Positions 9,746-20,835 of a stretch of 64,000 nucleotides of DNA are shown here, piece by piece. The notes under the pieces were generated by a model that was given only the letters and a program-made list of their open reading frames with translations, was not told where the DNA came from and did not search any database. The stretch is taken from positions 34,268,080-34,332,079 of the forward strand of contig NW_024609884.1 of the NCBI RefSeq assembly GCF_016920785.2, read 5' to 3'. Both the position numbers and the translations under genes were made by a program. The DNA is from Ixodes scapularis (taxonomy: Eukaryota; Arthropoda; Arachnida; Ixodida; Ixodidae). The first letter of the stretch is position 1. Each line of letters opens with the position of its first letter.

Positions 9746-11050
9746 CGCTCTTTTTCGCGTGAGTTGAAACGTGGTTGCGCCAGTGTGCAAATAGCCTCCA
9801 ACCAGCGGCGTTACAACTTGTTTTTGAGGGAATGGAGGGGCAAACCAGATCCCCCTTCCCCCACCCCTCCCAGGGCCGAGGGGTTGTGCCCTTGGTATCT
9901 CTTGGGCGCCGCCGGCCAGTGTTTGCCCCGCCCGGTGGCGGCTGTTTCAGGGGGCAAAACACATGCCTTGCACCTCCCCCACTCTGAGAACTTGGGGGGG
10001 GGGGGCAAGCGCCCCCCTTGTTCCCCCGGTTGGTACGCCCATGCCCCCAACCAATTCCAGCTCTGAACTAGACGGCGAATTTCGCAGCATTTGCGAAATC
10101 AGTCATACACGCTATCATCTGGAAGTGGCCACTGTCGGACTTTCACTCTTATGTTAGAAGAATAACGATTAAAAACATTAGAAAATATACGTCAACCGGA
10201 AGTGTACCGGGGCTACCCAGTAGATGGCGCCACAGAGCGTGTTGCCACACAAAAAAGATCGAATAAGCACTGTGACCCCGCTAAAAACAAATAGCCCTTA
10301 TCAGGTCCACATGTTCGTCCACGCATTATTTGGATTATTTACATCGAACATTTCTAATGATAAGGCAAGCGCGCGTGGCGCATATACCTACGCATGTACC
10401 TGATGCTTGAATACTTTCTAAACAAAAAAAAAAGTATCTAGAAGGTTTCGATAATCAGTTTCCGGCCGGTGCTTACTTTGGTTAGTTTCATTTTCAGCGT
10501 TCATGTGTAGGGCGCGTAGCATGCTGCATTCGCAAAGCTACGTTATAGAACCTTTTTTTCTTAAAAGCGCCGGAAGGAGGCGCTGTTGGCAATTTGCGTC
10601 CCCGCGAACTTCCGGTCAAACTATAGAGGTGATACAATGCTTAACATAGCAGCGCTTCTTGTAAAGTTCACGACATTCTTTTGTGACCATGCAGCTCTCC
10701 AGGTGGTTAGCTGAAGGACGGGTTAGCGAGAAATATGCTGCCGATTTTTTTATTACTCCTGTAAGACGACCGATGCCCTCTTAGAGGTTGAATAGCACAA
10801 TATAAGGACCTCAAGAAATACCCACCTTCATCATTTCCGTCGAACTTCATCGTCCCAGGAATTGTGACATCAACAGGCTTGGAAGGCCTTCCCAAACGGA
10901 GTGACCGGAATACTTTTGGGAGCCAAGAGACGGCTTGAGTTTGTAAACAAAACCAAAAAGGGTCTTATACGTTGTGTCTTTGTGAACGTTCGACAATGGG
11001 ACTACCCGGGAAGCAATCGCCTCTCGTTTTTGTTTTTTGTTTTTTGGTTT

Positions 11051-11081
11051 GGGGGGGGGGGGGGGGGGGAGGGGGGGGGGG
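11051..11081 (+). repeat. Poly-G tract interrupted by one A
   Basis: Nineteen G, one A, then eleven G. It lies just upstream of the CpG-rich patch. Proline- or glycine-rich frames across it are artefacts. Confidence 0.95.
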
Positions 11082-12120
11082 AGGTATCCAGGACGATCGC
11101 TTTTCGTGCTTTCTCTTCTGCCTTCGAGTATCCGGCGTGGGAAGACGCCGTGCCGCCAGATACGGAGAGGGAGAGTGGAGATGTGACGGCGGCGAAAAGC
11201 GGCGGAACCTCCTGGCGCGCGACCTTGATCAAGCAAAGTGGCCCCCACGACGACGCATATTTAGTTAATTGGGGGCGACCGTCGGCCCTCCCTCCGGTGC
11301 GCCCAGACCGCTGAATATTTCACCGTGTCCAACAGCAGGGTCCTAAAGACCTCGTCGGAGTCGCCGGACAACGTACGGACAGCGGGCCACTTGTTTACAT
11401 TCCGGGATTCCGAGTCGCCGTATACCAAGCGGGAGAGACGCGGAGTGGGTCTTGGATTAACTCGCGCGCAAAGACGCCTAGTCGGCTTTAATAATACAGC
11501 GTCTTCGATGCCGAACACGCGCTGCCAAACAATGTTGCGCGGAAGTCTGCTACGTGTAACCATAAAGCACCTCGTACGGCTTGCAGCCGGAAGCAGGGGA
11601 AAGACAACAACGCCGTGGCATCTTCATCATTTCAGGAGGTGTGACAAGTTTTTGAGGGAGACATTCCTGGGTGTATACCCTCCAGAGCGGAGTCCCACTC
11701 AGGTTGTATGCACGGCGCCTCATGAATTTAGGGCGCCCTTCGTTTGAGGAACGATGTCCTTCGACTACATCAGGGCATTGTTGATTGTCCCATTCGAACG
11801 CACTCGAACAGAAGAGAGTGAAGAACAGGGACACGAGGTCGCGTAAAAATTAAACGGAAAGAAGGGACAGGACGAAAGCATCCAACACAGATGCAGAGGA
11901 TGTTAGCCATGGCAGGTCCTTGATTTTTACGATGGAAATAAACACTGCGTATTGCGCTCCCGTTTCTTCTCGCCATTTAGCAAATCTGCACGTTCCACAC
12001 ATCGCAGACTCTAGTTTGATCCTGCTTTTGCCGGGAGCGGCGTTCCAGCGTCCCAAAAAAGCGCGCGCTTAAAGCGGATTGACGTCCAAGGGGTGGTCTG
12101 GGGAAAAGTGTCTGCGTGTA

Positions 12121-12154
12121 TGTGTGTGTGTGTGGGGGGGGGGGGGGGGGGGGG
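12121..12154 (+). repeat. (TG)n followed by 21-base poly-G
   Basis: A short TG repeat runs directly into 21 consecutive G (12134-12154). Confidence 0.95.
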
Positions 12155-12296
12155 CGTTGCTGCGCTTTGCATGCGAGCCTATGGGAAGCGCAAACGATCG
12201 CACGATAGAGGCAGAATTTCGATGGTGACGCGTTTAGTGAGGTAACTTTTCTAAACATTAGCGAGAAATATTACGCCTTCAACTATTCGATAGTAT

Positions 12297-12790
12297 ACCG
12301 GGTGTTTCAGCGGGGACAAAATCCCTACAAATGATTGAAAAAAGAAACTTTACGGGAACCAACTGCCAGACACGGCCGACGTCAGAGATTTAAAAAAAAA
12401 AAAAAAATACTAATTTGTTAAATAACTAGCGAAAATGTTTAAATTTTTTAATTGATGAATTTAAATTAGTGCAAATAAACAAAGTTGTAGCTACAATTAG
12501 AAACTTTTCTTTAGCATGATCAAAAATTACTACATCACCTCGTTTTAGAAAAATTTAAAGCAAGTACAGCATCTTATGACGTCCTCCCCCCCCCCCTAAA
12601 AAAAAAAAGAAAAGAAAAGAAAAGATGGAAAAATATACGCTTCATTTGGATGCGTACGTTCCTCCATTGGTCTCGGTTTCTTAACGGAGCGCACCTTTGT
12701 ACCACCGGCTCGTAGGATGGAAGGACAGACTACTATCATATTTTAGTTCTTTCATTTTGTTGATGAGTCGACGTTCATTAGATAAAATGG
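12297..12790 (+). mobile_element. Half-copy of the foldback family FB-2
   Basis: It begins ACCGGGTGTTTCAGCGGG and then follows the left arm of the 814-bp palindrome at 19481-20294 block by block: GGGAACCAACTGCCAGACAC, the AATTAGTG-AAATAAAC block, TTAGCATGATCAAAAA-TAC and GTACAGCATCTTATGACGTC. The matching right arm is not present, so this copy is truncated or rearranged. Confidence 0.65.
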
Positions 12791-12894
12791 ATAATTTAAG
12801 ATGCGATCATTTAAGTTGCTTTCAAAGACGTTATACAGTCGTTTCGGAGAGGTGAGAACGTGGTATATTAGCGTCCCCGCAAAATTTAACGGGC

Positions 12895-13115
12895 AAATGT
12901 CTATCACGTGATGTGGTCACGTGACTCGGCGTCACAGGCCGAGACGTAGTGTGACGTCATACTATGACGTCACGTGACGTCAGGTCAATGTGACGTCGAT
13001 TTTTCCATTAAATCTAACAGAGAAATGACGGCAGTTCACCCGGCGTGACGTCACGATGTCAAGTCGTTATGTCACGTATATACTGCGGCGTGACGCGACG
13101 TCAGGTCACGTGGCA
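12895..13115. promoter_or_regulatory. Dense cluster of CRE-like TGACGTCA and CACGTG motifs
   Basis: Within about 220 bp there are at least four exact TGACGTCA octamers, additional GACGTCG and TGACGCGACGTCAGG variants and several CACGTG/TCACGTG E-boxes. TGACGTCA is the CREB/ATF site and CACGTG the bHLH E-box. The motifs may simply be an internal simple repeat of a mobile element next to the FB-2 half-copy; a regulatory role is inference. Confidence 0.4.
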
Positions 13116-13628
13116 TCAACTTCCCAGCCAAATTTAGCGGAGAAACGCATGGACAGACAAACTTCTGGGTCTAGGGCATTCCATTAAAAAGCATTCGGCG
13201 CTTTCACATTGGCGTCTGTCTGGGAGTACCTTGGCGTTGGCCATCCGCGCTCTAACCGCTAACGTCTCTCTCGTGACGGGGGCGGCGTCTCGCGCAGCCG
13301 GCGCATCCCCAGCGCAGCGGAACTGGGTCAAGCCGAGGCTCGTAAACGACCCGCGGTGGCGCACCGCGGACCAAAGAGGCGACGCCAACACCGCTCATAA
13401 TTCACGAGGCAAACACGGCTTTCAGTGTGAAGAGAAACACGCGGCCGGTCTTCCAATGAGCGGGAATCGAATTAAGCGAAATAATGCAGGCTGTCCGGCG
13501 TCGTAAAAAGCTCTAAAAGTCAACCCCGCTACTCCCAAACCGCATTCTTGCTAATAACTTTTCTTTCTTTCTTTTAATGAACTGTGGAATTCAGTTAAGG
13601 CTTGTTCCTGGACCTGCTTGTTCTGGTC
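13116..13628. other. Unassigned DNA
   Basis: CpG-rich between 13200 and 13450 with ORFs on both strands and no recognised family. A pyrimidine-rich tract lies at 13558-13576. Confidence 0.3.
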
Positions 13629-13679
13629 CACAAAACTTCTGCTGTGGTCCAGAAGTGGGCCACAGCAGAAGTTTTGTTT
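13629..13679. repeat. Perfect 18-bp inverted repeat (hairpin)
   Basis: ACAAAACTTCTGCTGTGG and its exact complement flank about 14 bases. The loop itself repeats AGAAGT. This is the largest perfect simple hairpin outside the foldback elements. Its origin is unknown. Confidence 0.9.
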
Positions 13680-16600
13680 GGCTGTGTGTGTGTGTGTTTT
13701 TTTTAGAGTCAAGTTATAGAAGTATATCGTTTAGATAATTGTGACTATAACCAAAATGATGTAAGTGCCTTCCAATGCGTAAAAATCAGTCTCTCTTCGT
13801 ATCAACATTTTGTGTAACGAAACGTGAAGTGTTCTAGTATGCAGAACACATCACCTTTTGCAAGTGTCCTTTAAACTTGTATACACCCCTTGGTAATAGT
13901 GGACGGGAACTAGGATAATAATAAAATACATCAGTACTGTTTTTTTTTCTGTTTTTTACCGTGCTAGACGATATAGAACTTACGCACCAGCAATCGCTGC
14001 GTGGATCGCGCTTTTATTAAGAGCAAGTTCGGGTCTTTGAGCCTGTTTATTTCACAAATGCTTAAGTGAATTTAACACTAGCTTTAATTATGAACAAAAA
14101 AAATTGACTGAGTGGCTACCTTGAAGTTCTATTTGTAGATGATATTCGAAGATGATATAAACTATCAAGTGCGATTCGACCCGCTGGAACCAACGTGTTG
14201 CCTCACGGGAGGAAGTGTTGGCGCTAATGTAAGTGCATGCGGAGGTGTGTCGTCTTTTTCCTTACCCCTGAGAACAAATTTTGAACGGTGACACTAGCGC
14301 TGCTTTCTTGATCTCTGCACATCGCTGTCGGTCGGCAGGCTCGCGATAGACCCCTGGATGGAGGAACTGATCCCCTCTCTTCGACCGCAGTTTGTCACCA
14401 GTTGATCGAAGCGCCACCCTATAATGCAACCCTGAACTGCTGCGGACACGCGCCAGTTAGGGGAGGCGCATACACCAACTAAACTCTCTGACGTCACGCC
14501 ACTGCGGTGGGGCTTCTGTCGGGACTGCGCATGCGCAGAGGCTTCGCCTCAGGCGACTCTGGTTTCTGCGCACGCGTAGTGCCCCACGCTCTGAGAGTGC
14601 CCAAAATTTTGAGAAGTGAATTTAATTGAACCAAGTTAGAAGTTACCCGGAAATGTAAGTTACAGTTACAAATATTTTTGTCGAAAGTTGGAAAGATTGT
14701 AGTTGCCTAAATTGTAACTAGTTACAGTAATTATTTACTTGACAGCTCCGGTAAGGTTGCCTAATTAGGGATTAAATTATCAAAATATAAACAACGGAAA
14801 AAAAATACACGACTAGCGAAGAAGTACACACGCACCGGTGTTGAGTGCTTCTCTCCTGGTTCTGTGTTTTATTTTAATTTTTTTCTCCCCGATGTTTTTA
14901 CCCTAATCATGCCTAACTAGCCCAACTTCTTGCCTAGTTGCAGTGAAATATTAATGAAACGAGCGCTTTATGAGCAGTAAGCAAATAAATTTTAAATAAG
15001 AGAATGGTGAAAGACAGAGCAAAAATGAATGATTATAGTGGAGAGTTCGGCAGCCTTAAAACCGACGCCGGATACCCTCGGGAATTCTGTGCTTCGGCAT
15101 GAGGATGCTCAGCATTTGTTTTTTGTCAATGGCTGTAATTACATGTTCGCTCGCGACTATACCTCTTGTGGCTGCGATTTCAAGAACATGTTACGTGAAA
15201 TTTCCGTTTTCAGCTCAGTGCACTTGTAGGACAGGGCAATTAAGTTTCCCAGTAAATGACCAGATAATTCAATAATTGAGAGCGTTTAAATGTTACTGAC
15301 TTCGCCAGACGCAACAATGGCGCAGCCAGCGCCGCGGTGTGGCCACAGTCGGCATCACAGCACACAGGAGAGTCCGTAAGAAAAGCATCAGGCGCGTGGG
15401 TCCATCACGGCCGTTTTCTATAGCGTATCCTGGTCAGTTGATCTTCTTTTCAATAAAAAAAAAATATATTTTGAGCACCTCTTCTCTCGTCAGCTATCGC
15501 TGACTTCACCACTTCAACTTCAACGCGGGCCAGCGCTCAATCGTTCACTTCAAAACCTAATATCGAACCATTCTGAGAGCAGGCCGTTTTAATTTGTAGC
15601 ATGAAAAGAAATCACTTGTTTTTTTACTGAACTGACATAACTGAAGAAAGGTTTATAGAGTTACTTTGCCCTTCCTCATTCTTTTCAGCGAACCGCGACA
15701 GTAATTAAGAGATGACCACTCGGAGAGTGCGTCAAGAGCCACTTGAAGAAAAACTTTACTTTCGGAAGCAAGAAAAAAAAAAAAATAGCTATACACAGCA
15801 TGTATTACCTTGCCCCCTTTTATTTATAGCACATCTTACATGAACTTATTCATAAAAACTCAGCAGAGAACTTAATACAAATAAAACTTATTGTTTCGAA
15901 TTCATTTGTTCCTTTCTATCGAACTCGTTACGCAAATCACGCATTGGGATTGAACTAAGGTCTATGTTATTGTTTAGGGGAGCATTCAGCATAGTAAGGA
16001 ATATGTATTTTAGTGATCGCATAGAATAATTATTAAGTCAAACTGGCAGAGTTCGGGGTTTTCTCCGGTTTCCATAAAATATAGAAATCGGGGGCAATTG
16101 GTTGCATTGCACGCATGAAAGATTGTATACCTTGCGAAACTATTTTTAGTAATTATTTACGTCGGATGGGACCAATGGCGCCAAGATAGTTGAAGTGTCT
16201 GATCTGAAGCGTGGCATATTTATAGATATAACCTGGACGTTCGAACAGCCACGATGCCGGTACGCAAGTCACCCAAATAAAACGAAAAATACAAAGCCAT
16301 CGAAAGGATTATGTGAAGGCGTTTAAGGTCCGAGTTAATTACGGCTTGTTCGGTCCAGTCAATGCGCACTCATTTCTCATTCTGACTTCTGTACTTCCTG
16401 GGTGCAACGGGGAATGCATCACAAACAAGGCACATGTCTTTTTTTTGTTGGTATGTGCTTGCCGCCGCGCTTGTAAATAAAATGAGGGTAGAATACTACT
16501 TCTACTGCATACATTTGCCATAGAGGTGCCTTGAGCCGTGTCGAATGTCAGCGAATGACATGCTTCGAGCGCAAGAGCCTCTCCTTGTCGCGGATACGAT

Positions 16601-16974
16601 GTACTCGCCGAATTAATGTGCCATAGTTTCTGGGGTATCTCCTACAGTAAGGAGAACTTTGTGCTCACGATACGATCTAGGGATTCTTTTGTCGGCTTGA
16701 GAAGAGAAGCTCTTGCAACGTAGAAATTGCGCAGTGCCAAGAAGGCGATTTGCTCCAAAAGACACGCGGAAATCAAAGAGAGGGATGTCGTAACTTTGAC
16801 GCAGTGTTTCTGTACTGGGACACCATTGGCCGGCCGCTTTGGACAGATTGTTCTTCCCTGAATTGATCTGGGCTGAACAAAGTGTATATTTATAGCTCTC
16901 GCTGTCGGCTGGCGAAGAACTGTTATCAGCTCAGCCTCGTTGTCATGCGGAATGTCACACCCAACAACCAGAAC
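13680..16974. other. AT-rich unassigned stretch
   Basis: No gene recognised over 3.3 kb. 14630-14740 has TTACAGTTAC and GTAACTAGTTAC words like the subterminal repeats of hAT elements and may be an old hAT end. Poly-A runs occur at 15458, 15773 and elsewhere. The rest shows neither open frames of note nor a repeat partner in the window. Confidence 0.35.
14525..14538. promoter_or_regulatory. NRF1-type palindrome CTGCGCATGCGCAG
   Basis: An exact TGCGCATGCGCA core, the optimal vertebrate NRF-1 site (orthologous factors exist in arthropods), inside a CpG-rich island in AT-rich DNA. It could mark a promoter, but no gene start is visible nearby. Confidence 0.35.
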
Positions 16975-17335
16975 GGACAGGGCTTTTGCGCCGATCTTCG
17001 CGGTTTGGTGTACGTAATTAGCCTAATTATGTAGCAAACTTGGAGACGGATACTTCAAAACACGGGCTAGTTACGAGATTTCTAGAAAATTAAAGTCTTG
17101 GAATTAAGGCCGCCTTGAACTTTCTAATGAAAACGTATACCATAATTGCCGTGATTAAAGCGTTTATTTATGAATTTAATTTAATTAGACAATTGATGAC
17201 TACGATTGTCCTTCCTCTTAGTGCCCGCCTAAGAGCATAACCTAGGTGCAAAAACGGATCTTGCGTATTTCCCATAATTTGTTTAAAAAAAACATGTGCA
17301 AAACTTAATTTGAAACACTGTATATATCTTACAAT
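16975..17335 (+). repeat. Dispersed repeat R4, copy 1
   Basis: Shares GGCTTTTGCGCCGATCTTCG with 50670-50690 and then TTAAGG/TTAAA-C, ATAATTGCCGTGATTAAA and TAGTGCCCGCCTAAGAGCA blocks in the same order. It ends TTTGAAACACTGTATAT, the complement of a TGTTTCA-type terminus like that of FB-2. Probably a diverged DNA transposon remnant. Confidence 0.55.
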
Positions 17336-19480
17336 ATTATGTAAGTATTATACTATATCTTATATATCCCACTGTTGTGAGATATATGGGGAAGTATGAG
17401 GCGTCTCGTCACTTATTCCTTCGAACATCGTAACATACAGGCTGTTTAATTTTTAATTCTAACCCATTTTCTTTAAGGAGGGTAAGATTTAGAAGAGTGC
17501 CGTCTTCACAATGTATTTATCAAGCTCGGTGGGATACTAGATGTGGGAATAATCGTCAGAGTGAGTTGGCTAATTAACTAGAACGTGTTCATTAACTTTT
17601 AAATGATTGGTTTAGGGATCATGTTTCGATTGCAGTATTGATGGCAATTACCACGAGAGGTCAGACAAATAAAAATAATTTGCAAAAACGTAATAGATTT
17701 AGATATATTAATTTATCTATGTTCACGTTTTTTAGCCCGATATATAGGTTGCGCGCAAAAAGAGCTCTGCAAGCCCAGCCTACATTGACGATTGGAAGAA
17801 TGACGTAGTCGTTTCAATCATGTCACCAAACCAGATGTCCAATGTCAACGAAGACTTCCCGACCTCCGAGTGTGCTCGCGAAGGAAAACAAAACACGTTC
17901 GTTTTTCTTCGTCTTCATATTCTAAAAAAAAAAAAAATACAAAACAAATAAAGAGTATGATAGTGTTCATTTCTCACCTCGAACCAAATATTAAAAAAAA
18001 AACGAAATAAATAATTCATAAAATACAAATTTCATGTCTGAGACTAGTAATCTGGGCCCGCCTCGTCGACATTTACAGGGTTTGAAATTAAGGTTCGCGA
18101 ATCGGTATGAAATTTATTTTTCATCTTCTGAAATAAATGAGTCCCCATACGCAAAGACAACTGCCCGGAATACTTGGTCGTCTCACGCTTTATGAAGCGA
18201 CGCAACACAAAAGCAAAGTGCGTGCGTAAAATATGCAGATGTCCGCCAAAGTCTCCCCCCCCCCCCCCTTTTTTTTTCCGACCAACAGACGTTTTATTAA
18301 AATTAGAAAGAGCTGTACACCCAGAAACTTCTCTGATAAAAAACGCGCGCATGCATTAGCGGCAATGCCCTCTTTTATTTACGATATTCTATCGTTTCCA
18401 TCGTTTCTTCACGTACAATATAGCCTGTTTTTTGTTTTCTTCGTTTAGATTGTGTCATTTCCTGGGACGTCCTTTAAAGTGAAATGAGAACGAATTGCAT
18501 GTATTAAGATGTACCAGAATGATGTCCATCTATGTTGTAAAAAATTCTCAAAATGAGCGCTGCAACTGCGGCATTTAAAGGAGCTGCTACTCTTTATTTT
18601 TTTTTTAATGTTCAATTACATCGTGAATAAACAACTACAGTACCGATTGGATTTTATTGTTGTTGTGGTTCTTTTTTCGAGCAGTATTTGTATTATTTTC
18701 ATTGTCATTTTTTTTTTTTAGTTCATCTTTCGGCTGAATTTTTCACAGACGAATATTCCTGACGATATGAGAACAGACTACCTAAGAAAAAAAAGGGCAC
18801 AATGAACATTGATTTCAGATTTTATCACTGGGTAGCCTATATGACTACATCACCGCATGATCATGAATACGAGGAAGTTTCTTATAAATAGAAAACAAAA
18901 ACAAAAATACTTCGTGACTATCATCTTGAATACGCGAGTAAATTTCGTGGCTCGTTGCGCTTGGTGTTAAAATGCATGCTTACGCAGCTAACATTCATCA
19001 TGCATCAGTATGGCTTGCTGCCTACTGGAAGTTTAATGTTCAGATGAGCTTGCAATAGCGCAACCTACGAAACAGTGCGCCAAGCTTTGACTAGTGCTGC
19101 GTGGCTGTCGTCGCGAAAAATGCCCAAACGACATCAAGACATCTTGATTATTCGCCTGTGCGCCTTCAATGTACCCAGAGCTAGCTATTTTGATCCGATC
19201 GTTCCTCTCTACCCACGTGAACAGATTTCCAACAACTGCATTAAAATTCAGCCTAGATGTGCGCAATAAGCCATTTCGGAAATGTTCACCCTTGCAAAAG
19301 CAACGTTCCCTATGGATGTGATGGTGCTCCATTTTGTTTTACAATCTGCTCCAGAAGGGTAACTCAGAAATGCGCTGTGCTGCGCAACGCAAATGTCAGT
19401 TCAACCTTGGTTTTATTTTCGTCTTCATTTCTCGCCGCGAAAGCCTCATTATGCGGTATGCAAGTGCTCACACTACTATA
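17336..19480. other. AT-rich unassigned stretch
   Basis: No gene recognised. It contains a short hairpin near 17363-17387, a C15 run followed by T8 at 18254-18276 and many A/T homopolymers. A 99-codon minus-strand ORF (19332-19033) has no recognised motif. Confidence 0.3.
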
Positions 19481-20294
19481 CCGCGTGTTTCCGCAAAGAT
19501 TTTCAAAAAATCGCTAAAAATAGGCTGGTTGAGAAAAAAAGATACTCCTTTCGGGAACAAACTGCCAGCCACGGCGGACGTCGGGGAGTGGTAAAAAACA
19601 TAGTGATTGGATAAATAATTAACTAAAATTGACTAATTAGCTTTCTAATTGTTGAAAATAAACATATGGTTCGCATTAGAAGCTTTCTTAGCATCATCAA
19701 AAACCACTCAATCAACTCCTTTTAGAAAGATATAAGGCAGGTACAGCATTTTACGGCGTCCCAGACAAACGCTCAGTTTGGACGCGTTTCTAGGTTTCGG
19801 CTTCCTACCGCAGTGCATCTTTGCGTCAGTGGTCCTGCCCCCACGTGGCCGAGACATGAAGCTACCGTCCCGCCTTTATTATAGGATGGAAGGAAGTATG
19901 ACGCACGTGCGTTGCGCGCCTTGGCCTCCCGCAAGACCTCTGGCGGAAAGATGCGCTTCGATAAGAAACCGAAACCTAAAAACGCATCCAAACTAAGCGG
20001 TTTTTTTTTTTTTTTTTGCGTTTTAAATGTTGTAATTTCCTTAGATCTTTCTTAGATTAGTTGATTGAGTGGTTTACGATTATGCCCAGCAGGTGTCTAA
20101 TTGAAACCGTTTGTTCATCCTCAATAATTACAAAGTCTATTAGTAAATTTTAGTTAATGTAAAGATAATTTGTAAGTTTTTTGCAGTCTCCGACATTCGC
20201 CGTGGCTGGCTGTTTGTTCTAGGAAGAGCCTCCTTTTTGTTTCATCAACCACCCTATTGTTAAGGATTTTTGAAAATGTTCGCCGAAACGCGAC
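19481..20294. mobile_element. 814-bp foldback element, family FB-2, full copy
   Basis: A near-complete palindrome about 0.8 kb long with its centre near 19885. The left terminus CCGCGTGTTTCCGC faces CGCCGAAACGCG at the right. Paired blocks in each arm include ACTGCCAGCCACGGCGGACG, AGGTGTCTAATTG/CTAATTGTT and TGGACGCGTTTCTAGGTTTCG. The symmetry is strong enough that each strand has a 72-codon ORF opening with MDAFLGFGFL (19778-19996 plus and 19991-19773 minus). A half-copy lies at 12297-12790. No transposase is visible, so it is nonautonomous. Confidence 0.85.
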
Positions 20295-20349
20295 TGTTGA
20301 TTGAACTAGTAGGTTCATACTTGATTTGACATCAATCAAATAGCGCAAA

Positions 20350-20835
20350 CTGAACAAGGACGAAGGAGCACATATACGACAGGACCGGCGCTGACTTCCA
20401 ACTAAATTTATTGCAACATCAATATATACCATCGCCTGCGGAAAAAAAAACATAAATAAAACAAATACAAAACGTATACATTAGAATACTTATCTTCAAA
20501 AGCGGTTCACGCGCACAACGGTTACAGTGCTCAGCAAGGTGACCACATAGATTGCTTCGTACCGATAGACTATGTTCGCGAGCTGCTCTGTCATTGAAAG
20601 ACCGATCTGTACATCTGATGTAGACACGGCCACAACTCATAGACAACAACAGTTGCGCAGTAAGTCTACATGACGACATGTTGTTTTTGAGCATTGAACA
20701 CGTTTATGTCCAGTAAGCATTAAACATATATTACCAAGCTTGCAAGGAGCATGAAAAAGGTTAACACCATACCTACCAGCTATATTTTCAATACTGTGCG
20801 AAACTATATGCATATAAGTCACGAATTGCACTGAT
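20350..20835 (-). pseudogene. Penelope-like element fragment (connector and GIY-YIG)
   Basis: Minus-strand frames show the usual Penelope C-terminal order. 20831-20637 has VSHSIENIAGRYGVN and SFHAPCKLG-like text (NLFHAPCKLGNIC). 20694-20419 has CGRVYIRCTD, AREH and CGHLAEHCNRC, corresponding to the GIY-YIG endonuclease region. The YIG motif reads YIR, and the coding sequence is truncated before the EAF glutamate. A 3' end resembling that of the copy at 36006 (GGCGC-GACTTCCAACT) lies near 20385. Non-functional. Confidence 0.75.

Larger units (their letters stand above)
9746..12296. other. Unassigned 2.5-kb stretch with G-rich and CpG-rich parts
   Basis: No gene recognised. 9840-10060 is G/C-rich with short G and C runs. 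10200-10640 is AT-richer. 11090-11750 is GC- and CpG-rich with overlapping ORFs on both strands (11248-10847 and 11563-11261 minus; 10901-11314 and 11325-11747 plus), none with a domain I recognise. A diverged host exon or CpG-island promoter there cannot be excluded. Purine-rich poly-G tracts are listed separately. Confidence 0.35.
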
